From Rivularia sp. MS3 (GTDB taxonomy: Bacteria > Cyanobacteriota > Cyanobacteriia > Cyanobacteriales > Nostocaceae): a DNA stretch of 64,000 nucleotides. Positions 9,601 to 17,272 of this stretch are shown here, piece after piece. Every line of letters starts with the position of its first letter. Position 1 is the first letter of the stretch. Position numbers and translations under genes: made by a program. The stretch covers positions 124,001 through 188,000 of the forward strand of contig JAHCMI010000002.1 in assembly GCA_019192545.1 (NCBI GenBank), written 5' to 3'. The notes beneath the pieces are model-generated. The model was not told where the DNA came from. It made no database searches and saw only the letters and a list, made by a program, of their open reading frames with translations.

Positions 9601-9767
9601 GAGGAGAAAAAACGGAGATTGCCTTTAAAGCTAGTGAATCTTCTGCCGTGATAAACACAAATCCCATAATAGGGCATATTGAAAGTGCTGAAGGCGAACC
9701 CATGATGCCTTTAGATTTAGATGATGATGGCGAAGATGAAACCGTTTTGAGGACTACCGATTTTTAA
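6699..9767 (+). CDS. NACHT-type STAND NTPase with C-terminal pentapeptide repeats
   Basis: The product has 1022 residues. Residues 1-230 are a helical region I do not recognise. A NACHT P-loop follows: Walker A ESGCGKTS at about 308-316 and Walker B KYLLILDGFNELPN at about 387-400, with the Asp-Gly-x-x-Glu pattern of NACHT NTPases. Helical regions then run to about 850. Residues about 860-950 are pentapeptide repeats (LTGADLTGANLTNANLTNAK), which fold into a right-handed beta helix. The acidic C-terminus (DLDDDGEDETV) is short. STAND proteins switch on by ATP-driven oligomerisation; many bacterial NACHT proteins act in antiviral defence, others in signalling. No nuclease, protease or TIR effector is visible. 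An in-frame 12-base tandem repeat (SNNF x4, about residues 358-373) lies between Walker A and B. The following gene is 95 bases downstream on the same strand. Confidence 0.88.
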   Translation: MNLSIRHWLVENYIEISQIKECSQGQMTGVALRIIRDMEVKSPFLFNICTLAEVLELPVEYAWHEVGVFARLTRSILNLLEPGQPLDRNQATWLAFQVAYLQALESVLIEEASVSRVWLERCFLGTGKVLASASVKPLQDERLQALIKILREEKLSEVKAEEALLRVADSSLVQQMNCVAVAWLVANNVLEMEAELIIQRLNKKLLGNLIVIVSENPATLVQLQKFFRLGNSLEFHNNNDNIDFNKEKYRASLIKKLGEPLLIESFSVKDIYIPPSGLPLKGNHQPVDLMKWVVSQLDDNETITLIESESGCGKTSFCQILAARIARKLYPEWMPVHISLSEIVIGDNFIETLESAFSNNFSNNFSNNFSNNFEINLAAWLEESQTKYLLILDGFNELPNYAEDKMAIAVFLEQLVEFKSRFEHKIILTSQSWALEDILSKTALRLRRIKIQPWAQDEWKLWFANWATVQSMEVSQSFFKFLKKHKAFSKKSHFLLSDLVRQPLMLYLLGILHRDELLDDEILQSSTNPQITNASVVLWKIYERLNQWLLGYPVRSLSQKILASSISTHIHRTPEAVNCLVKNRHPQTLINQMQAVALQILHSRKTTITLQTDFNQLPAFYFKAVATHTAKNAFTTDINSTLSSAFNLKFTHAKFGEYLYAASIVEQLAALTKHSRSTYGEIIFAIDSAQEIAEHVYQLLGYGILTQEIEELVIEGLRQKQKHKFSFELLCNRLQSFWYAYSAGRWLDEGIAHKAWAYFKQLQNYLNVEQVNAAVGINVFLLLSACYKQTKRSFSPCLNTFSTTELKPQALTKLIAKTAVFNSDLTKHRISQKSLTFLNLVKADLTQTMLAGFNFANTNLANVELKDACLVGANLADVNLTGADLTGANLTNANLTNAKLTGANLTGANLLGVNLDLVNLSNACLFQATIAENQKETALANGAVFSLDKFEELKRLLSYQLQADDTNGGEKTEIAFKASESSAVINTNPIIGHIESAEGEPMMPLDLDDDGEDETVLRTTDF
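7766..7819 (+). repeat. In-frame 12-base tandem repeat inside the NACHT domain
   Basis: Four successive copies of a TTTTCTAATAAT-like 12-mer encode SNNF repeated four times. Because the unit is a multiple of three, copy-number change keeps the frame open and would lengthen or shorten the linker between Walker A and Walker B. Confidence 0.9.
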
Positions 9768-9862
9768 AAGATATAAATAAATGGAGGATAAGGAGATAGA
9801 AATAAAAATTGTTTTTGACTATCCAATAACTGTTCATACTAATAACTAACTTTTGAAGCCAA

Positions 9863-10621
9863 ATGCTAAGACTCTATCATGTATTAATAGGTTTTATTTT
9901 AATTCCCATAGGAATAACAACCGCAGCATCTTATTTTTCTGCGAAGAAAGATACAAAACCAAGTTCGGCAAAAATACCAACTCCAACCGTAACTAGTACA
10001 AAATCTAGTCAAGATAATATTTGGAATAATTTATTAGAAAATACCAAGCTTCCAGCAGGTTGGAATATAAATCCCTGTGAAAACAAAAATTCACTGCTGT
10101 GTATTTCTGCTGATGAAAAAATTTTAGGTACGGTAGAAATGAAAATTTTACCTGTAAAAACCCAGCCTGATTTTCAAAAAGCTCTGCTCAATACGGGTAT
10201 CCCCATCGATAAAAATATTAATTACCAAAATCCTAAATATGTTTCTCAGGTAACAACTGCACTTAATAATTGGGTACAAAATTACTATGGTGTAATAGCC
10301 AAAAACCGTAAATATACTGATAGCGATAAGTTAAAAACAGCTAAAACCTCTGATGCCGTACTATTTTCTACTTATCCCCTACAGAAAGCACAGGTAGGTA
10401 AACTTCAAGGAGTTACTTTCGGTTTTACTGCAATTAAACCAAAAGGAGGCTTGCAGGAGCAATATAGAGGTTATTTAGCTTTTGACGGTAAAGCACTTTA
10501 TTTAATTAGCACTGGTTTTAATAATGCCCCATCAAGCGGCAACTTTGAAAAGTTGGAAAATTTTTCTATATTTCAGCCTTATCTAAATTCTGTTGTGGCA
10601 AATTTTAAGTTACCTAATTAA
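9863..10621 (+). CDS. Conserved-looking protein with N-terminal membrane anchor, function unknown
   Basis: The product has 252 residues. Residues 4-25 (LYHVLIGFILIPIGITTAASYF) form one hydrophobic helix, either an uncleaved signal anchor or a signal peptide. A Ser/Thr/Pro/Lys linker follows, then a soluble domain with no motif that I recognise. The soluble part includes two cysteines close together (NPCENKNSLLCIS), which could form a disulfide outside the cytoplasm. Its position 95 bases after the NACHT gene on the same strand allows, but does not prove, a shared transcript. The 3' end abuts a GGCATTG heptamer array. I do not assign a function. Confidence 0.75.
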   Translation: MLRLYHVLIGFILIPIGITTAASYFSAKKDTKPSSAKIPTPTVTSTKSSQDNIWNNLLENTKLPAGWNINPCENKNSLLCISADEKILGTVEMKILPVKTQPDFQKALLNTGIPIDKNINYQNPKYVSQVTTALNNWVQNYYGVIAKNRKYTDSDKLKTAKTSDAVLFSTYPLQKAQVGKLQGVTFGFTAIKPKGGLQEQYRGYLAFDGKALYLISTGFNNAPSSGNFEKLENFSIFQPYLNSVVANFKLPN

Positions 10622-10628
10622 GGAATAG

Positions 10629-10666
10629 GGCATGGGGCATTGGGCATTGGGCATTGGGCATTGGGA
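10629..10666. repeat. (GGCATTG)n heptamer array
   Basis: Four to five tandem copies of GGCATTG follow the upstream stop codon directly. A degenerate complementary copy (TGCCCAATCCCC... CCCATGCCC) lies at about 11036-11064, so the intergenic palindromic region is bracketed by inverted repeats of this family. Confidence 0.85.
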
Positions 10667-10695
10667 GATAGGGGATAACAAGACATTGTGACTTA

Positions 10696-10898
10696 CCTAC
10701 ACCGAATCAGAGATTACGGTGTAGGCTTCCCAGCGACTCTAGAGAGATTGATAAAAGTCTCGCTGTCCTAAAAGACTCGTGAAGCTCGCCGGAAGAAGAT
10801 TCTTCCGGCAGACTTCACGTCAATAAATTAACATCGCAATTTAGGACGCAAGACTTTTATCCTCGGATTCATCTCGCCGCCTCACTTCGTGTAGGCGG
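10696..10898. repeat. Nested multi-hairpin palindromic element
   Basis: Four inverted repeats lie in 200 bases. CCTACACCG (10696-10704) pairs with CGGTGTAGG (10717-10725). A 22-23 base outer pair lies at 10750-10772 and 10840-10861, with core GACTTTTATC. Inside it is an almost perfect long hairpin at 10778-10819 (arms of about 19 bases, core GCCGGAAGAA / TTCTTCCGGC). Then CCGCCT (10877-10882) pairs with AGGCGG (10893-10898). There is no open frame. It could be a MITE-like element, or a structured RNA lying between a gene and the 3' end of alr. Confidence 0.75.
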
Positions 10899-11065
10899 GA
10901 GGCTTCTCCGGTTAAAGCTAAAAGTAACGAGCAGCAAATATTATTTCAAAGTGAGGTACTTATACAATGAAAATTTCAATCACAAGATAATTTACTCGCT
11001 ACTTGCTACTTGCTAGCTACTCATAACTATTGTCAATGCCCAATCCCCTATTCCCCATGCCCTAT

Positions 11066-12181
11066 TCAAACATAACTAACCCGATTCATAAAACCAGCCA
11101 TCAAGTTAATTTCGGTGTGTACGCTCTTGAATTTATCTGCTAGTTCCTCAAAGGTGATTTCTTCCTTACCTTGAGTTCCTACTAATACGACTTCGTCACC
11201 CCATTCTACCGGCTCTGGAACATCAGTAATATCTACTGTAGTGATGTTTAAAGATACTCTTCCGACTACGGGACATCGATACCCTTTGATTAGCACAACA
11301 CCTTTATTAAATAACGAACGAGGATAACCTTCACCAAAACCAACTGGTAATGATGCAATTAAACTATCTCGTTGAGTTGTAAATAAGCTGCCATAACCGA
11401 TGGTTTTACCTTTTGGCACCTTTCTTACTTGGGCAACCCTAGTTTTTACTGACATCACTGGCTTTAGCTCTGGAGGATTTTCAAAATCCTGGGAAGTTCG
11501 TACCCCGTAGCAGGCTGCTCCGACTCTTACTAAACGATTACTCTCGTTGCTAACACGTACCGTAGCAGCGCTATTGTGAGTATGAGTTAGTACTTTATGG
11601 TCTACGTAATCCTTAAGGACTTCACGTGCTTTGTAAAAGTCTTCTATTTGCTTGTAGGTAAAATCTAAATCTTTGCCATCGGAACTTGCAAAGTGAGTCA
11701 TGATGCCCACGATATCAATCCCGGATAGTCCGCAAACTCTTTTAAGTTCCTCTATTTGATGGGAATAAAAACCGCTTCTACCCATTCCTGTATCGATATT
11801 GACATGTACGGGAATTTTTTTGCCTCTCTTTATGCCTGCTTCTGAAAGATAGTTTGCTGCTTCGATGCTTCCTATCTGTTCCTCTATGTTGAGCGATTCG
11901 ACGGATTCTTGCAATTCTTCAGGTAAACCCATCCGCAAGCGCAGTAGTTTTACATGTAAACCTAAATCGCGAATAATTGTTGCTTCGGGGTTAGTACAAA
12001 TACCTATATAGTCCGCACCTGCTGCCACTGCTGTAGGCGCTAAGTCTTTCAAACCATGCCCGTAAGCATTAGCTTTCATGACTACACATAGTTCGGAAGG
12101 CTTAACGCTTTCGCGAATATGGATAATATTATTTTTGAGTTTATCTGCTGAAACAGTTACTTCGATATGATGCTGATTCAT
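11066..12181 (-). CDS. alr: Alanine racemase
   Basis: The product has 371 residues with the fold-III PLP racemase layout. The catalytic lysine is K36 in VVMKANAYGHGL. The PLP-binding region includes HVNIDTGMGRSGF and THNSAATVR, and the second catalytic base is Y263 in IGYGSLF. The enzyme interconverts L- and D-alanine to supply D-Ala for peptidoglycan. The length is normal for Alr and there is no signal peptide, which argues against the periplasmic broad-spectrum racemases. It is transcribed alone on the minus strand. About 210 bases separate its start from the next upstream gene, and its 3' end faces the multi-hairpin element. Confidence 0.93.
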   Translation of the reverse strand: MNQHHIEVTVSADKLKNNIIHIRESVKPSELCVVMKANAYGHGLKDLAPTAVAAGADYIGICTNPEATIIRDLGLHVKLLRLRMGLPEELQESVESLNIEEQIGSIEAANYLSEAGIKRGKKIPVHVNIDTGMGRSGFYSHQIEELKRVCGLSGIDIVGIMTHFASSDGKDLDFTYKQIEDFYKAREVLKDYVDHKVLTHTHNSAATVRVSNESNRLVRVGAACYGVRTSQDFENPPELKPVMSVKTRVAQVRKVPKGKTIGYGSLFTTQRDSLIASLPVGFGEGYPRSLFNKGVVLIKGYRCPVVGRVSLNITTVDITDVPEPVEWGDEVVLVGTQGKEEITFEELADKFKSVHTEINLMAGFMNRVSYV

Positions 12182-12393
12182 TTGGGGAAATTAGTTTTTC
12201 TCCTACCGATGCTGAATCAAATAATCATATCGATTAATGGCTACATTGTTGGAGCAGAAATTAAACAATTAGCAGCTTATTTTATGCTTATTTTTTACTT
12301 TTTAAAAAGAATTTTATTTCTATTGATAATCTAATTTTATTAGCAGGTAATCGGTAATAAGAACTATTACCAATTACCCGAAAAATAGAACTA

Positions 12394-13284
12394 TTAAATT
12401 TCGGCTTCAGCCCGCTCGATTAATCGTTTTGTAAGGGTTTGCGTGCCTGTATGCTCGAAATAATTGGTGCTTAAATCGAGAAAAGCGGCGAGATAATCTA
12501 ATTTATCGTCGGCAAAATCAACAAAACCACTCAACTTACTTGTGACTTTTTGAGGGGTTAAATCATTTTTAGCTACAGTGTTGCTCATCCAGCCTTTTAC
12601 TGAGTCAAAGCTAGAACCGATAAAGTTTAGTTTACCTTCAGAACTATTGCCAGGAATTGCATCGTTCATCTGTTGGAATGTGGAGTTACTTTCTAACTCT
12701 TTAGGACTCATTCCATTAAGTGCAGATTGAGCTTGTTGGATAAAATCGGGGCCTAAAGGAACCAAGCCATCGAGGCAGATTAATCCTACCATGCGGATAT
12801 AGGATTCACCGCTGTATTCACCCAAAGAAGCGACAAAATCACCGATGCTATCTCCAGGAATACCGTTAATGCTGCAAAAAGCTAGCAATTCAGCGATTAA
12901 TTTCAAAGATAAATCGATAGTTTGAGCTTTATCAGCCTTGGGAGTAAACTTGTTGATTAAACCACCAAATAAAGGAATCTTGCCGCTAACTTTATTCGCT
13001 AAAGCTGCCGCACCCAAAGCTTTATCAGTGCTGTCAACGGTTTGGTAAAGCCACAAACCTTTTTGATATCCCTGAGAACGGTCATTATAAAGATAAATTG
13101 CCCGCTCACCAATCTCCTGTATTACATCTTCATCTTCTTCGCCAGTAACCTCTTTAATGGTATTGACAAAACCGACTGTATTTTTCCAATGCCCTGGAGT
13201 TATATTATCTAGGGCATTTAATACTGAAACTGTGATACCGCTAGTTGGTAGCTCATCAACCAATTCAAAAACTGGCTTGCTCAT
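12394..13284 (-). CDS. Conserved protein of unknown function, helical, soluble
   Basis: The product has 296 residues starting MSKPVFELVDELPTSG. Composition and hydrophobic spacing suggest an all-helical soluble protein. One glycine-rich hydrophobic patch (KIPLFGGLINKF) and a central helix (SLKLIAELLAFCSINGIPG) stand out, but no catalytic motif is visible and there is no signal peptide. I do not recognise a family. It is a separate unit: heptamer repeats of the GTTAGGA / GTTAGAA type lie upstream and 213 bases separate its stop from alr. The ATG at 13284 is the first plausible start; a lysine-free acidic N-terminus follows directly. Confidence 0.7.
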   Translation of the reverse strand: MSKPVFELVDELPTSGITVSVLNALDNITPGHWKNTVGFVNTIKEVTGEEDEDVIQEIGERAIYLYNDRSQGYQKGLWLYQTVDSTDKALGAAALANKVSGKIPLFGGLINKFTPKADKAQTIDLSLKLIAELLAFCSINGIPGDSIGDFVASLGEYSGESYIRMVGLICLDGLVPLGPDFIQQAQSALNGMSPKELESNSTFQQMNDAIPGNSSEGKLNFIGSSFDSVKGWMSNTVAKNDLTPQKVTSKLSGFVDFADDKLDYLAAFLDLSTNYFEHTGTQTLTKRLIERAEAEI

Positions 13285-13335
13285 GGTAGAAATCCTTGAT
13301 TATTTACTTTTTGCTGGGAAGATTGCTTTTATGTA

Positions 13336-13450
13336 TTAGTTAGGAGTTAGAAGTTAAGAGTTAGGAGTTAGAAGTTAAAAGTTAAAAGTTAGAAGTAATT
13401 CAAGCAACTAACAACTAATAACTAACCACTGAAAACTAACCACTAACTAC
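13336..13450. repeat. GTTAGGA / GTTAAAA heptamer array
   Basis: Degenerate tandem units (GTTAGGA, GTTAGAA, GTTAAGA, GTTAAAA) run for about 60 bases and then give way to AACTAAC-type units of the opposite sense. The whole lies between two minus-strand genes. Confidence 0.8.
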
Positions 13451-13466
13451 TAAAAACAAATAACTA

Positions 13467-13982
13467 TTAAGCTTTGACTCGCGATAAACCATTAAGATCG
13501 AATTTTTTCAGCCAAGCTTCTCTATCGGCTGCTGTAAATTCATCAGGATCGCTCGAAATTATCTTCACTTGATAGCGATTGTCTACTAAAACCGCTGTCT
13601 GCTTTCCTCTCTCAACTGCTGGATAACCAGAGATTTGTTTGGGGCTATCGGCAAATTTAGCTGCTGCTGAAGGATTGCTGGTAGTATCGTTGACAGAAAT
13701 CTTCGCTACCTCTTTACCATCTTTTTTCAACTTAGCCTGAGCAAATCCTTTTTTCTCTTGAGTGAAAACTCGTTGATAACCGTCTGATGCTGCTGGGAAA
13801 AATTTGTTAAATTTGCTACCCTGTGTAGCATCTTTAGCAACTGCCTGTCCTCTTTTCTGCTGAGTGCTTTCCTGCTGCACTTGATCGAAACGTCCAGCTT
13901 GTTTTTGAGCGCAAGCTGTTGTCATTAGCAGTATTGAAAGAAGTAGTGCAGCTAATATGCTACGCACGCGAGGAAAATTCAT
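13467..13982 (-). CDS. Predicted lipoprotein, function unknown
   Basis: The product has 171 residues. The N-terminus (MNFPRVRSILAALLLSILLMTTAC) is a classical type II signal peptide with a lipobox ending in Cys24, so the mature protein should be lipid-anchored. The mature part is basic and glutamine/lysine-rich at first (FDQVQQESTQQKRGQAVAKD). A compact domain of about 110 residues follows, with SDPDEFTAADREAWLKKFDL near the end. I do not recognise the domain. A psbQ-like role is not supported: the four-helix CyanoQ pattern is absent. It stands alone on the minus strand with about 180 bases to the unknown gene downstream. Confidence 0.75.
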   Translation of the reverse strand: MNFPRVRSILAALLLSILLMTTACAQKQAGRFDQVQQESTQQKRGQAVAKDATQGSKFNKFFPAASDGYQRVFTQEKKGFAQAKLKKDGKEVAKISVNDTTSNPSAAAKFADSPKQISGYPAVERGKQTAVLVDNRYQVKIISSDPDEFTAADREAWLKKFDLNGLSRVKA

Positions 13983-14190
13983 CTTTGACTCCTAATTTAA
14001 GTTTGACCGAATAAAGTATAAAGGATTAATAATTTATACTTTATGACTCATCCTTTATACTTCATCTGTCAATCAACAAAATTTTTTTTGATAACCTGTG
14101 AGTATGTTTACCAACAGTTAAACTTCTTAACATTGAGGATAAATAAGTCAATATTTAAAGATTCCTTATAACCTTTAACCTTTAACTTTT

Positions 14191-14250
14191 GACCCCTCCG
14201 GGGTTCGCCATTTGCTCATGGGGGAAACCCCCAAGACCGCAATGGCTCAC
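14191..14250. repeat. MITE-like palindromic element, family C copy 1 (short)
   Basis: The element starts near GCCATTTGCTC (14207-14217), has a central GGGGGAAACCCCC palindrome and ends AAGACCGCAATGGCTC. The ends are imperfect inverted repeats (GCCATT and AATGGC). The same termini recur at 42639-42727 and 44938-45063 with different interiors. Confidence 0.8.
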
Positions 14251-14269
14251 CTTTAACCTGTTTTAACTG

Positions 14270-14911
14270 TTAATTTCGATGAGCTATAACAGCATAAAAT
14301 GGGTCACCGCCTCCCGCACCTAACCACTGGAGGAAATTTGGTGCTGTTGATTGATTTTTGATTACTTCTGGAGGAGTAAATCCGGGAACTGATTGAAAAT
14401 AGCTTTTAACTAATTGCACTCTACCGGCTTCGCTACTATCGCGCCATGCCTGAATTGCTTTTTGATAAAACATTCTGTTGGAAAAGCTAAAAATTGCTAT
14501 ACCACCAGGTTTAAGTATGCGATGAATTTCCGTAAATATTGCTTCTGGATACTGCAAATACTGTACGGACACGCAGTTCAGAACTGCATCAAATTCTTGG
14601 TCTTTCAGCGGTAATTTAGGATTTTCGTTGAGATTTTGAACGAAATAATTGTCAAATCTGGGATTACGTGCTAATTCTTCCTCATTCATTCCGTGCCCTT
14701 CAACATGGCTAAACTGCATTCCCTTTGGTAAATGAGAAACCCAGCTACTCATCATGTCAAAAATGCGTGTATTTGGCTGCAATCGTTGGCGATACAAGTC
14801 TGTAAGTTGTTGAATGAACCCATCATCTACATGGGTAACAAAACGAGGAAGTCCGTAAAATAACTTATCATCCGTATCGTCTAACTTCATTCGTTGATTT
14901 GGTCCTAACAC
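14270..14911 (-). CDS. Class I SAM-dependent methyltransferase
   Basis: The product has 213 residues. It has the methyltransferase type 11 layout but the usual glycine-rich motif I is weak (TRIFDMMSSWVSHLP). The later motifs are clear: FDAVLNCVSVQYLQYPE (motif II/IV region), then IHRILKPGGIAIFSFSNR (motif VI). The substrate is unknown; this family is conserved in cyanobacteria. The GTG at 14911 is preceded by AAGGGGGA eight bases upstream, a strong ribosome site, so I prefer it to the ATG seven codons inside. The degraded motif I is worth noting, because SAM binding there normally needs GxGxG. It is flanked by repeat DNA on both sides. Confidence 0.82.
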   Translation of the reverse strand: MLGPNQRMKLDDTDDKLFYGLPRFVTHVDDGFIQQLTDLYRQRLQPNTRIFDMMSSWVSHLPKGMQFSHVEGHGMNEEELARNPRFDNYFVQNLNENPKLPLKDQEFDAVLNCVSVQYLQYPEAIFTEIHRILKPGGIAIFSFSNRMFYQKAIQAWRDSSEAGRVQLVKSYFQSVPGFTPPEVIKNQSTAPNFLQWLGAGGGDPFYAVIAHRN

Positions 14912-14932
14912 GATATAATTCCCCCTTAAATC

Positions 14933-15110
14933 AGTGAGCAGTAAACAGTGAGCAGTTAGCAGTAATCTATGGTGATTTGGAAGGAAGGGTAGTAAGAGCG
15001 GCTGGCTCGCTGGTTTTTACTAACGAACAAGATGCATATTCTGACTCACACTTAGCTAATAACAGTTAAATGCTCGCTGTTCGCTGTTCGCTGCTCGCTG
15101 TTGACTGTTT
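14933..15110. repeat. Inverted pair of GCAGTGA / CGCTGTT heptamer-like arrays
   Basis: Units such as CAGTGAGCAGTAAACAGT at 14933-14962 are mirrored by GCTCGCTGTTCGCTG at about 15071-15108. The pair could fold into a long imperfect stem around about 110 bases that hold no gene. Confidence 0.75.
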
Positions 15111-15178
15111 AAATATGCTACATTTTGTATACTAATTTACGACTTTTCAAATCAGATTTAACAATAAATTAGTTAAGT

Positions 15179-17023
15179 TTGTCATTTGCAATTTTTATTA
15201 ATCAAATGCTATCCGAACTAAAGTTTTCTGCTGTTAAACAAAAGTTTAGAACCGCGAAAGGTTTTCCTTATTTAAGTTTGTTAGTTTGGATGCTTCCATT
15301 ATTGTTATTAGGTATAAGTAATAACAGTTTAATGGCTCATGATGAAGGGCTTTACGCTTGGCGATCGCGTTTAATGTTCGATTCCGGAGACTGGATAAAT
15401 CCCTGGAAAACTCCTCATCATAAAACACCAGGTTTTTATTGGTTAACTGCTATTTTTTACAGTTTATTTGGCATTAGTGAAGTTAGCGTTCGTTTACCAA
15501 ATTTAGTTGGTAGTATTTTAAGTATTTTTTTAATATATGAAATCGGCAAAATATTATTAAATAAAAAAGTTGCTTGGCTTGCCAGTGCTATCTTAAGCGT
15601 AGAATTTTTATGGCTGCAATATTCTCGTTTGGGTACGCCAGATGTATCTATGGTTTTTTTAGTTTTATTAGGAATTTGGTCTTTATTAAAATCTGAATTA
15701 AATTCCAAACATCGTTATCTATGGGGTTTAATTACTGGATTAAGTTTTTCTCTTGGCTTCTTATTTAGAAGCTTTATGATTTTTTTGCCGATAGTAGCTT
15801 TATCACCTTATTTAATATTGCATCATCGCCGCCACAAGCATTTAGCAAATCCAATGTTGTATTTAGGATTTGTTTTAGGTTTAGCACCGACTTTAATCTG
15901 GCTAAGACTAAGTTCTTTACGCTTTGGTGGCGATAGCTTCGGAGAGCTAATTAATTTTGTGACTAAATTGAGTTCCAGCGAACGTCGTAATAATAATTGG
16001 ACTTATTATTTTTGGAATGTGTTTATTTTAGCTTTTCCTTGGTCGTTATTTAGCTGTTTAGGTGGAGGTTTATTAATCAGGAAATTCTTATTTAATTTTA
16101 ATCGCAACAAGAAAATTCAAGTAACTGCAACTAAAGAAAAACTATTACTGCTTCCACCACTCAGCTTAAGAAATAGAATTTGGAGGCAGAGTCTACAATT
16201 ATTAATCAAGGTGCAATATGCGACTCAATTTAAATATTCTAGAGATTTTTCAATATTAATTTGTTTCCCACTAATTTTATTGATTGAACTCAGTACTTTT
16301 TCAACTCGCTTATCTCACTACAGTCTGTGTTTATATCCTTTTATTGCTTTGTTGGCTGCGGTTGGGTTGAATTGGCTGGGAAATATTTGGGATAAACAAA
16401 CAAACGAAATCAAGATACAAAATATAGCCTTATTTTCTCAAGTTAATTTTCTGCCCTTATATTTATCGTCAAATCTAATTTTGAAAACTTTAAACTATGT
16501 CTTTGGTAGTTTAGGAATTCTAATGTTGTTAGCGGGTACAGTTGTTTTCTTTGTCAGCGACATCGACGGAGAAATCCGCAATTATGCAATTGTTAGTTTA
16601 GTATTGGGCTTGGGTTGGTTGACTTTACCTTTGGTTTGGATTGCTCGCCGTCGTCTAGGTAAAAACTTAATTACTGCACGTTACTGGATAGGGGTTTGGT
16701 TAATTTCCAGTTGGTTGAGTTTAGCAGTAACTGGTAGTTTGGGTTTATTAAGCAACTACAATCCTGATTTTCAAGCATTTCTACAAAAACCTGAAATTAG
16801 TCAAACTCTACAAAATAATCCGATAAATTTCGTTGATGTTGGTGGTAAAACTGGGGTTTTAATCAATTTTTATACTCCAAAGCATGGAAAACGAGTCAAA
16901 GAAATTTCCCAAATTACTGTTCCTAGCTATGCCTGGATACGTAAAAAACAAGCCGCTCAAATCTCGCAATCTTACCGCATTATCGGTGAAGTGCAAAAAT
17001 ATCAGTTGATTGAATTAGATTGA
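15179..17023 (+). CDS. GT39-family membrane glycosyltransferase (ArnT/PMT-like)
   Basis: The product has 614 residues with about a dozen hydrophobic segments. The first large loop carries MAHDEGLYAWRSRLMF (D55, E56), matching the acidic loop-1 motif of dolichyl-phosphate-mannose and polyprenyl-phosphate-dependent transferases. KTPGFYWLTAIFYSLFG and RLPNLVGSILS are also typical. It should move a sugar from a polyprenyl phosphate donor to lipid or protein on the outer side of the plasma membrane; donor and acceptor are unknown. The start is uncertain: TTG at 15179 or ATG at 15206 (MLSELKFSAV), neither with a good ribosome site. A soluble C-terminal tail of about 80 residues follows the last helix. 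It is a single gene. Confidence 0.85.
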   Translation: MSFAIFINQMLSELKFSAVKQKFRTAKGFPYLSLLVWMLPLLLLGISNNSLMAHDEGLYAWRSRLMFDSGDWINPWKTPHHKTPGFYWLTAIFYSLFGISEVSVRLPNLVGSILSIFLIYEIGKILLNKKVAWLASAILSVEFLWLQYSRLGTPDVSMVFLVLLGIWSLLKSELNSKHRYLWGLITGLSFSLGFLFRSFMIFLPIVALSPYLILHHRRHKHLANPMLYLGFVLGLAPTLIWLRLSSLRFGGDSFGELINFVTKLSSSERRNNNWTYYFWNVFILAFPWSLFSCLGGGLLIRKFLFNFNRNKKIQVTATKEKLLLLPPLSLRNRIWRQSLQLLIKVQYATQFKYSRDFSILICFPLILLIELSTFSTRLSHYSLCLYPFIALLAAVGLNWLGNIWDKQTNEIKIQNIALFSQVNFLPLYLSSNLILKTLNYVFGSLGILMLLAGTVVFFVSDIDGEIRNYAIVSLVLGLGWLTLPLVWIARRRLGKNLITARYWIGVWLISSWLSLAVTGSLGLLSNYNPDFQAFLQKPEISQTLQNNPINFVDVGGKTGVLINFYTPKHGKRVKEISQITVPSYAWIRKKQAAQISQSYRIIGEVQKYQLIELD

Positions 17024-17079
17024 GGAAATGGGGCATTGCAGGTTAGGCATGAAAATCGCCCGCAGGCTGATGATTTCAA

Positions 17080-17095
17080 GCCTACGCAGGTAGGC
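17080..17095. repeat. Short perfect palindrome
   Basis: GCCTACGCAGGTAGGC has six-base arms and a four-base loop. It sits 57 bases after the glycosyltransferase stop and has no T-tract, so its role as a terminator is doubtful. Confidence 0.55.
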
Positions 17096-17118
17096 TTCGT
17101 AAATGTAGCGATACCCTT

Positions 17119-17272
17119 CTAATACTTCACCACGTAAATTATCAGGGGTAACAACAATTTGATTTTTATTAAAATAATCCTCTAAATCCTCTTCCTCTGT
17201 TTACTCTGCGCCCTCTGCGGTTTTTTAAAAGAGAGTTTATAACCCCTTAACATTAATGTGGTGAAATACTAG
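17119..17272. repeat. MITE-like element, family A copy 1
   Basis: Terminal inverted repeats are CTAATACTTCACCACG at the left and ATGTGGTGAAATACTAG at the right, with about 14 of 17 positions complementary. A second element with the same termini lies at 61473-61604, and both are followed by a GGCTTAATTAATATA-like sequence. The interior encodes nothing. Confidence 0.75.

Noticed and set aside
6699-9767. Assignment of the NACHT protein as a known antiviral STAND (Avs) gene
   Set aside because: No nuclease, protease or other effector domain and no phage-sensor repeats of the described kinds are visible; only the NACHT core is certain.
13467-13982. Second PsbQ- or PsbP-like photosystem lipoprotein
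   Set aside because: The signal peptide fits, but the mature sequence lacks the helical CyanoQ and the PsbP patterns.
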